The notes below the pieces were generated by a model. That model did not search any database, was not told where the DNA came from, and was given only the letters and a program-made list of their open reading frames with translations. A DNA stretch of 64,000 nucleotides, from assembly GCF_000143415.4 (NCBI RefSeq), contig NW_003314323.1, positions 686,499-750,498 of the forward strand, given 5' to 3'. Origin of the DNA: Selaginella moellendorffii (taxonomy: Eukaryota; Streptophyta; Lycopodiopsida; Selaginellales; Selaginellaceae). The number at the start of each line of letters is the position of its first letter. Position 1 is the first letter of the stretch. The position numbers were made by a program, and so were the translations under genes. Of the stretch, positions 11,501-19,503 are shown in pieces.

Positions 11501-13936
11501 TTGCAACAAGAGAAATAAAGTTCACACTTAGTGATTCTCTTTTGACAGGAATGCCCTGTTGGAACATACAAGAATGACTCTGGCTCGGATGCTTCCTTGT
11601 GCAAACCTTGCCCTCCGGAAAAATTGCCTCGGCGGGCTTCTTATGTCTATGTTCGTGGTTAGTGTTTTGATTTATGTGTTTCAAACTCTCTACGCAACTC
11701 TGGCTTTGTTTTTCAGGAGGAGCACTCAAGCCTACATGCCCCTATCAGTGCAATTCCGATAAGTACAGGATGCCAAACTGTTATACACCATTAGAAGAGT
11801 TGATATATGCGCTGGGAGGACCTTGGCTATTTACTCTGCTCTTATCTGGTCTTATGATAGCTTTGGCTCTCGTGCTGAGCATTGCTCGTGCGAAGCTAGT
11901 CGGTACAGACGACTTCTCTGGGCCTACTCCAGCCCCACAGGGCGCTCATATTGATCATTCCTTTCCCTTCTTGGAATCTTTAAATGAGGTACGCCTTGCC
12001 TGTGGATGTCTGTTTCTTTTTTCTTCTTTAACTTTTTGCATCTGGCAGGTCTTAGAGACCACAAGAGTCGAAGAATCCCAAAGCCATGTACATAGGATGT
12101 TCTTTATGGGATGTAATTCTTTCGCAGAGCCTTGGCATCTTCCTCATTCTCCGCCCGAGCAAATCGTTGATCTTGTGTACGTTGAATACTTCACCTTCAA
12201 TTTACTGTCGACTAAGTTTCTTGTACAGGTACGAAGACGCTTTCAACAGATTCGTTGATGAGATCAATTGCCTTGCAGCGTACCAGTGGTGGGAAGGGTC
12301 TGTGTACAGCATACTGTGCTTTGCTGCATATCCCGTTGGCTGGTCATGGCAGCAGTGGCGCCGGAGGAGAAAAGTTCAGCAACTTCGTGAGTTTGTAAGG
12401 TCCGAGTATGATCACGCATGTTTACGTTCGTGTAGATCACGAGCACTGTACGAGGGCCTGAAGGTTTGTAGTGCAAAGCTTCTCGCTGTTCTAAGTTGCA
12501 AATTTTTTCAGGTGGCTGCAACCGCCGAGCTAGTCCTGGGTTATATTGACGTCTTTCTGGGTGGCGACGAGAAACGACCGGATTTACCTCCTAAGCTAAT
12601 GCAAAGGCTTCCAATGTCAATCATTTTTGGTGGAGATGGTAGCTACATGGCTCCCTACCACCTTCACAGCGATAACCTTTTGACAAGTCTCATGGGACAG
12701 GTTTGGCTGTCCTTACAAGTTGATGCTTGCTTCAAACATTCAACTCTATGACAGGCTATACCAGCGACCATATGGTATCGAATGGTAGCCGGCTTAAATG
12801 CACAGCTAAGACTGGTCCGCAAGGGGCGGCTAAGATCTACGTTGATACCAGTTATTGAGTGGCTGAATTCGCATGCAAATCCGAGGCTGGAGCATCACGG
12901 TGTCGCTGTTCGTTTGGCATGGTTCCAGGCCACTGCCTCTGGATACTATCAGCTGGGACTTGTTCTAAATACTGCTGAGTCCTTTTCTTCAATGCCCCTG
13001 GATAGTATGGCTTCATTATGGTCTCAGCATCCAAGGTGAGGTGCATTTTTCTTGGAAACTCAGTGAGTGGCTATTCTTCGAATGTAGGACAAACAACGGC
13101 GTCCAGGCTCCACTTCTTTCCTCTGAGCGGCAGCATGAACAAACTCCTCGACTAAGAAGAGCTGGGGGAGGTTTAATAGACACGGTTACCTTGCGGACTT
13201 TGGAGGATTCAAGAGACATACTGTATCCTCTTTCATTGTTATTGCAGAACACCCGGTGTGTCGGCCACCACGTAAGTAGTCTGCTCTCTCTGTACTTTCT
13301 AAGCTTTTCTCTTTCGTTTTTGTTTGGCAGGCTTTAGTGGGTCTGGTCATTTCAATTTTGCTCCTCGCGGATTTCAGCCTTACGCTGCTATTGTTGCTCC
13401 AGTTTTACTCGATTTCGTTGGACGCATTCCTTGTTGTGCTCCTAGTTCTACCCCTGGCGTCGCTGCTTCCTTTTCCTACAGGAATCAACGCTCTCTTCAG
13501 CCACGGCCCCCGGAAAGCTGCCGGACTGGCTAGAGTATACAACCTCTGGAACATGACTTCTCTCACAAACACGGTAAACCAACTTGGCTTTTCTTCTTCA
13601 CGTTTTGTGATCACACACTGTCGGAAATGTGCATAGGTGGCAGCCTTTCTCTCGGGTTTTTTCCACTACAAAGTCAAGTTCTCATCGAAAAACCTGTCGT
13701 CCCTCGTGAGCTTGGCGTTTAGTTCGTAAGTATTTTGCTCGATCGAGAGTTTCTCACTCGCTCACTCGCCGTGTCTATGAATTGGCAGGGAGGAGAACAA
13801 CTGGTGGCTCATTCCCGTCGCTCTGCTCGTCTGTAAATGTACCCAGGCAAGGATCGTAGATTGGCACGCTGCAAATCTGGAGATCCAGGACCGGACTGTC
13901 TATACCGAAGACCCGGCCAAGTTTTGGGAGGCCTGA
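8517..13936 (+). CDS. Large glycine-rich multipass membrane protein (At5g11700/At4g32920/At5g47020 type)
   Basis: About twenty exons encode one long protein. It begins with a signal peptide (MELKAILLGVLALWLTLGSF). The extracellular part repeats a module with NGTISADGGSGGEKGGGGSG and CxxxGGGGGGR-like stretches (about 8940-9290, 9360-9430, 10740-10970 and 11040-11270), each with a short beta-like strand such as LELNGTISADGG. Cys-rich segments follow (near 11570-11760). Transmembrane helices are WLFTLLLSGLMIALALVL (about 11825), SVYSILCFAAYPVGW (about 12300), VGLVISILLLADFSLTLLLL (about 13335) and a Leu/Val-rich one at about 13420. The C-terminus is TVYTEDPAKFWEA. Arabidopsis relatives carry misleading names such as 'ephrin type-B receptor'; no function is established to my knowledge. 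Internal exon borders were checked at several but not all junctions. Confidence 0.85.
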
Positions 13937-14159
13937 TCAAATCTCACAAGATACGCTCTCTCGTCATCCAGTGAGTTTGCATAGAGCAAGCACAGTTTTG
14001 CATTTTGATTATCCTCCTTCTTACTCTTTTTTTTATCCTGTAAAGAAAGAAAACGAACAGAAAAATGGTCATAAGTTATATTAGTACTCTATGCTTTGAA
14101 AATGTTCCACAGCGCCGCTCCGCCAGATACATAGGTTTTACTACGATTGTTTTTAACGG

Positions 14160-14940
14160 TCAGGATTTGTCTTCGTCTCGCTGGCCGAGGAGAGATTTAC
14201 AGGGGAAGATCATCAATCTCAGGAGCCTCAAGAGAGGCTTGGCTCTTCATTCCCAGATCCAGAGTGGTGGATTCTTGGTGGACAGGTTCGTGGCCAGCGC
14301 CATGGTGGATTTCTATGGAAAGTGTGGCAGCATGAGAGAAGCTCTAGAGATTTTCCAGGCTGCTGCCAAGTTGGGAACAAAGGACGTGGTTTTGTGGAGT
14401 GCAATGATCAGCGCTTGCTCGCAAGGAGGGGAAGACGAGCTAGCCTTGGAGCTCTTTGCGCTTATGCTTTTGGAAGATGGAGTGGAGCGGCCGTGCTCAA
14501 TGCTTGCACGAATCTGGGTTGACTGGACCTGGGCGGAGAGATTTACCCCCAGCTTACAAGAACAGGGACAGGGACTTCGTCCAGCGTTTTCGTCTGCAAC
14601 AGTCTGATGGATATGGATGCGAAGTGGGGGAGATTGCTGGATTGTTGGCGAGTTTTTGATGGGATGAGGGATTCGGTCTGCTGGAATGTTATGATCATGG
14701 GATATGCAAAGGTGGCGAGGCCGAGAGTTTTTCACGGCCATGCAAGCGGGAGACGTGGTCGTCAGTTCGAGAACTTTGGTGGCCGTTCTCCAGGCGTGCT
14801 TGGATAGGAAGAGGTGGATGGAAGGCCCTTGAAAGTGGCGTCGCTGGAGAAGTTATTGACGTTTCATTCCCGCTTTCTCCACGGGCTGGAAGATACAAAC
14901 AACTTGATCAGTCTCTACGCAGTGTGGAAGTTTGGGTGAT
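14160..14940 (+). pseudogene. Decayed PLS-type pentatricopeptide repeat gene
   Basis: The first open segment contains LKRGLALHSQIQSGGFLVD, FVASAMVDFYGKCGSMREA and DVVLWSAMISACSQGG, which are unmistakable PPR repeats. The frame is lost near 14480. The next frame gives VLNACTNLG followed by a TGA at about 14520, then SLMDMDAKWGRLLDCWRVFD and SVCWNVMIMGYAK. A further shift near 14710 leads to FTAMQAGDVVVSS and LVAVLQACLDRKRW. A last piece (SLEKLLTFHSRFLHG, then LISLYAVW) also ends in a stop. At least three frame changes and two or more stops mean it is not a working gene. It resembles the intact PPR gene at 19504-22491, including the unusual SLxxGMxLH linker, so it is probably a dead paralogue. 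Confidence 0.85.
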
Positions 14941-14961
14941 GTGCTCGGGTTTTTAATAACA

Positions 14962-16143
14962 TCATGATCGAAGCGTACACCGAGTGGCAACCGCATTCAC
15001 TCCTTTCAATTTCCCAACCTGTTCTGGTTCCAGCATTCCTGCAAAGATAGAGAGAAATAGCTCAGTCTCAGAGCCCCAAACTCACGCCACCATACCTTTA
15101 AGATCAAATACAATAGTGTCACCCTCCTTCGCCTAGTAGACACGATGAGTTTTCTTCTTTTATGACGCAAGAGATGAGTGGCTAAGCTTATGAATGTATA
15201 TCACAAACCTGCTGTTACATGAAACTTGTTCGGGACTGTAATCTTGAGCAGGCCAGTCGACTCATCGTCTAGAGAGAGTTTCAGATCCTGGAGTGTGTCA
15301 CTTGGGAATGAGAACTTCCGGTACTTATCCTGACATGAGACTGTCAAGGCGCATTTACTCCTTTGAATTTTCCAACCCTGTTTTGGTTGCAGCAACCCTG
15401 CAAAGAGAAACAAATAGAGAGCTCAGTCTCAGAACACCAAAATCACGCCACCATACCTTCAAGGTCAATTACAATAGTGTCACCCTCGGCTCTCTTCCAT
15501 TTCGTTTGCAGCAGGGTTGGAGCCTTCACCTAGCAGACACGATGTTAACGATGTAGATACAATAAGGCATATACTTACTAGTAGCGGGCTTCAGCTTACG
15601 CTGGCGTTCAGTGCGTGGGGAAGCTCAAATCTGAAAAGAGGCAGCAGACCATCGGCACTAAATTCGGGAAGGCCACCCGCATCAGCCACCACCTCTGCTC
15701 TGACCAGCGCTTCCTCAATGAGAAGTAGGTGTCTGTCGGTACAGTACGAGTCTAAAGGGACTCGGTCTGCAGACTCGTTTCTGAAGTAGTTTACTATTGC
15801 CAGGAATCAAAACATGAAAGTTAGAACACACAGACAATCTGATCGAAAAATTACATGGCAGAAGCTGAGGCTCGTGAAGAGGCTCAATATCGTAGTTGTC
15901 AAGTGAATAGTCACTGGCGACCATTTTCTTGCAGCTGACGGACATTTGGCTGACCAGCAAATAGGTCCTTTTCAGCTTGGCAGATTGCGTTCTTGAGGAA
16001 TTCCAAACAAGGAGGCCTCGCCTCTTCAGGATCATGACGAAACATCCTGCCAATCTACAAAGATTGAGACCTGTATTCCCTAAATCTTCATAGCAAAAGG
16101 AATTACAAAAAGGCAATATTACCATGTCAAACTGCTTCGCCAT
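14962..16143 (-). pseudogene. Frameshifted multi-exon gene with an HSP20/alpha-crystallin-like domain
   Basis: From the ATG at 16143 the first exons read MAKQFDMIGRMFRHDPEE and LEFLKNAICQAEKDLFAG, then hit a TGA at about 15911. One base fewer in the AAAA run just before it would carry on as VASDYSLDNYDIEPLHEP. Later exons splice well: NYFRNESADRVPLDSY, then EEALVRAEVVADAGGLPEF, DTIVIDLEGLLQPKQGW and LDDESTGLLKITVPNKFHV. The last block resembles an alpha-crystallin domain (the GLLKITVP signature). The 3' exon encoding GDTIVIDLEG is duplicated at about 15090-15145 as AKEGDTIVFDLKG, and a second terminal exon ends at 14962. I do not recognise the N-terminal part. It may be a pseudogene, or a sequencing error in a homopolymer. 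Confidence 0.5.
14989..15545. repeat. Tandem duplication of terminal exon-intron block, about 360 bp apart
   Basis: Two copies, roughly 14989-15147 and 15350-15541, share GCATTCACTCCTTT / GCATTTACTCCTTT at one end, then GCTCAGTCTCAGA, ACGCCACCATACCTT, ACAATAGTGTCACCCTC and TAGCAGACACGATG-like ends, in the same order and spacing. They cover an exon, its intron and the next exon start of the HSP20-like gene. Confidence 0.85.
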
Positions 16144-16985
16144 CTTGTAAGAAGATTATGATATAGGAATATCTCGTATATGACACCACATGCAATTCCT
16201 ATGTGGCATATAGCTGAAGTAGGGCACATAACTATTTGTTTGGGCCTCACAAACAGTTTTTGAATGAAGAGATTAGATTAGAAAATGAGGAAACTCACAT
16301 AGCTTACAATTGGTATTAGAGAAGCTCAATTGGCATTAAGCTTTCATAAATCAACTTAAAATTCGTGTCTCTAGCATACTTCACTGGAAAGGAAGTTGTA
16401 AAATTCGTGATAGCCACTGAAATTGCATTCATGCATGCTCATCGACTGAGCAGATCAGCTACTAAGTTCTTATCTCCTGGAATGTGAACAATCTTAAAGT
16501 GGAAATTTACAAAGAACGCTTGAGTCAAATAATGTTTCAATGCATGGTGGTCTGTCCAATGCTTCCATTTCTGTAAAGCATATATCATTGCCAGAAATTC
16601 TTTATTGTACAGAGAGTAGTGTGCCTCAGCACTGCTAAATTTATGGCTTTCATAAGCAATAGCTTTACTCTCTTGCATTAACACACTTCTATGCCAGAAT
16701 CGCTTGCATCCGTCATCACCACAAAGGACTTGGATGGATCTAGAATGGTCAAAACCGGAGCATGAGTCAAAACATGTTTCAACACCTCCATAGAAATGAG
16801 GTTTTCTTGTGGAGCAAATTAGTAAGTGGAGTAGTGAAAGATCCTTAACAAATCTCCTGTAAAAACCAGTGAGGCCTAAAAAGGATTGTACCGGTTCTTA
16901 TGACCCTACTTCAGCTATACACCACTGTGGTGTCATATACGAGATATCCTTGTATCATAATCTTCTTACATTAAAATGGACAATG
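16139..16985. repeat. Inverted repeats flanking retroelement debris
   Basis: The segment at about 16139-16222 and that at about 16900-16980 are reverse complements with some divergence. Shared pieces are CCTACTTCAGCTATA, GGTGTCATATACGAGATAT and ATCATAATCTTCTTACA. The enclosed 680 bp contains the RNase H fragment. The first arm abuts the start codon of the HSP20-like gene. A third copy of the outer tip (CCTACTTCAGCTATACACCAC) lies at about 17685-17705, exactly where the decarboxylase pseudogene is cut off. Confidence 0.75.
16430..16835 (-). mobile_element. Ty3/gypsy retrotransposon fragment (reverse transcriptase end and RNase H)
   Basis: On the minus strand the translation shows LTHAPVLTILDPSKSFVVMT followed by DASDSGI, the usual RT to RNase H junction. 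After a one-base disruption it continues YESHKFSSAEAHYSLYNKEF, LAMIYALQKWKHW, TDHHALKHYL and HIPGDKNLVADLLSR. The order and motifs are those of plant Ty3/gypsy polyproteins. Integrase, protease and LTRs are not present, so it is a dead fragment. A primer-binding-site-like TGGTATTAGAG occurs at about 16314 on the opposite strand. Confidence 0.85.
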
Positions 16986-17034
16986 TCCTTATTGTCCCAA
17001 AAAGCTTTCGTAAATCACCTTAAAACTCACTCAA

Positions 17035-17520
17035 TTGGTTGCTACCCCACTAGTGGAATTAAAGAATGTCGGGACTCACAAGCGATTGGATGATTCTGAT
17101 GAAGAAGATTCCCCGGAGCCCAAGCGTGAGGAGGAATCTCCACCCAAAGTGAAGACACTATACCATCTGCTTAAGAAAGAGAAGAAGCTTTATGTGCTGC
17201 CATTGCTGAAGCCCTATAATGGTGCTAGAATCAAGACAACGCTCTCAGATTGGGCGTTGAAGATGGAATCCTACTTTGTAGCCGCAAAGACACCAGAAAG
17301 TGAGCAAATGATGTGTGCATCTAATTCTTTGGAAAAGGATGCCCTCTCGTAGTGGCATCGTTATTTAGCTTCAGTTGAAAACAGAAAGGCCAAGAAAATC
17401 GAGTCTTGGTCAAAATTTGTGGGAAGCTCGGGAATACCTTATTCCTTCAAATGCAAAGATGAAAATCTGAGACAAATTGCACGAGCTCAAGCAACAGGGT
17501 GCACAGGCCAAGGCAGATGA
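17035..17520 (+). mobile_element. Retrotransposon gag-like fragment
   Basis: The open segment reads DDSDEEDSPEPKREEESPPK, then LPLLKPYNGARIKTTLSDWA and YFVAAKTPESEQMMCASNSL. It is interrupted by TAG at 17350-17352, where most gag proteins have a Trp-Trp pair, and goes on as WHRYLASVENRKAKKIESWS. This is the retrotrans_gag pattern. It faces opposite to the RNase H fragment, so the two come from different insertions or from a rearrangement. Confidence 0.7.
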
Positions 17521-17704
17521 GACGCAAACGTGGTGTTCGTGGGAGTGGCACAATCTTCTTTCGATCCGCATGATAGTGTTTTGTGCTGACACGTAAAGAT
17601 GGTTAAGACACAGCAAATGGCCTGGATTTTTCAATGTTTCCAGTCCGTTTTCCTTTGGCTCAATATCTAGCTTTGCGGCTAGGCCTACTTCAGCTATACA
17701 CCAC

Positions 17705-18365
17705 ATAAAAGGACCATACCTCAAGTGGAACTTGAAGTGAGCTCCATGAGCCTCATCAACTATGATTGGGATACCATGCTTGTGACACACCTTTGCGATC
17801 ACCGCCACTGGGCTACACACTCCAAAGTAAGTTGGCGAGACAATCAGAACAGCTCCAATGCTCACGTATTTTCTTTTCTGCGGATCCAAGATGGCCAGCT
17901 CAATGCTTTCGGCAGAGAGACCGTGAGAAATCTCCCAGAGCTCGTAAGAAGGAAGAACATAGCGACGCATTGCTCCAGTAAGAACCATGGCTGAGAATGC
18001 TGAGACGTGGGCGTTCCTGGGGAGGATCAAAACATCTCCGGGATTGCAGCAGCTCATCACCGCCGCTTGAATTACACACGTAGAGCCGTTTACCAAGAAC
18101 CACGAATAAAAAGCTCCACAGCCATTTGCTGCGTTTCGGAAATCGAAGAGGGCGCTCAGGAACCGCGCACGAACCACAAGAATATTCCGAGAATATTCCA
18201 TAGCCTGTGGGATTTAAAGCCCTGACGCAATAAGGGTTGGGAGGTTGGCCTAGGGTTCATTCTCTTGTTCGTTTCATGGGAAGTGAAATGCAGCGACATG
18301 CTCCTCGCCAGTTCTCTTGAGAGCTTCAAGCAAAGGAGATGAGGGGAGCAGTAACGGAGGATGAT
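17705..18365 (-). pseudogene. Truncated Orn/Lys/Arg decarboxylase-like pseudogene
   Basis: Fragments of a PLP-dependent group III decarboxylase lie in order: SPLLEALKRTGEEHVAAFHF followed at once by a stop (about 18285-18345), then a frame change, AANGCGAFYSWFLVNGST, VIQAAVMSCCNPGDVLILPR, VSIGAVLIVSPTYFGVCSPV and HGIPIIVDEAHGAHFKFHLR. The homology ends at about 17705, where a repeat tip shared with the nearby retroelement debris begins. The PLP-binding STHK lysine and the rest of the enzyme are absent. The plant family makes polyamine precursors or is plastid-located; this copy cannot work. Confidence 0.85.
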
Positions 18366-19503
18366 TGTTGAGCACCGACGTCGGCATAGCCATCCACACC
18401 ATGACTCGCTCAAGCACGAATACTTGATACACGATATTGTTTCAGGAATGCTAGACCCACAAATTTTCATCCAGCGACACAAAAGTCTCCAGCCAATTCG
18501 TCTCTTCCACAAAAATGTGGAGCAAACGCAGTCCCGACTGGTCTTAGTGCTTACTTCTACACTTACTTGATAGCCATGATCTCAGCAACCAGGTTCGATA
18601 ATAAAATTTCATACCATTGACTTGAACCATTAGTAAATTTTGAATTTGCATTCACTGCGCAGCACCCTGGCGGAAGCCCTTCCCGGATTTGGGAGTTGCT
18701 GAATTGCTTCGCCTCTGTTCAAAGCCCCGGCCTCAACCTGGTGGGACATTATCCAGCGAGTGTGGAAACGGAGGCTCGAGAGTTCACTCTGGTGGCTGAT
18801 CGCGCACACAACCCATTTTTTCTCTTCCAGTTGAACTTATTCAATCAGGTTTTCCCTTATTTCTTGCTCTTTTGTCGGCCCAGAAAGAAGTAGAAACAAC
18901 AGATTCCTGGGCTGCTGTTAGCCACATCTTCCTATTCGACTCAACCGTCTTCAAGATCAAATAGCTCTGAAACATTTGACCAGTCAAAACAATTTGCACA
19001 CTCCCGTTGCCCGGATCGTTTTTCAGTTTGACCATGATAAGGTACGTATGTTATGAAAGACGTAAGGGCCATTTCTCAAAATAAATATTGACTTGTACTT
19101 ATTGCTGCAATACTTTAGCGTTGGAATCCTTGTTTGTGTCGCACTATCTTTTCTCTTAAAAGTACAAGTTGCAAGTTTATATTCGTGCTTTAGAGTGGTT
19201 TTCTCCTCGACCTAGACTTCAAGATCACCATCTCTACTCCATGGGGTGAAGACTCAAAGTGTTTGTCTCCCTGGGGTGTGAGAGGGAAAAGGAGCTGGAG
19301 GTATTGTGAGAGAGTTTGGTGCCTGGCTCTATTGGAACTCGGATTAGTACTTGGGGCTCTGGGTAAGGCCTTCAAATAAAAGAGACTCAACTACTGCCTC
19401 CATGTCCTTGCTCCAAACCCTAAATCAGCATAAAGTCCTCAACAGTGGAGTTCTCTTGCGCTGTAAGCTTCTAATAGTTTACTGTATTGTCAATGAAAAC
19501 TTT
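18366..19503. other. Intergenic, no gene recognised; contains dispersed repeat pieces
   Basis: No family signature was found on either strand. Two pieces recur elsewhere in the window. CAAATTTTCATCCAGCGA with a nearby CTTCCACAAAAATG (about 18457-18515) recurs at about 23398-23450. CTATCTTTTCTCTT plus ACAAGTTGCAAGTTTATATTC (about 19143-19184, plus strand) matches the 5' end of the PPR gene at about 22325-22430. Confidence 0.5.

Noticed and set aside
18157-18205. A heat-shock element at GAATATTCCGAGAATATTCC
   Set aside because: The spacing of the GAA/TTC units is not canonical and the stretch lies inside a decarboxylase pseudogene.
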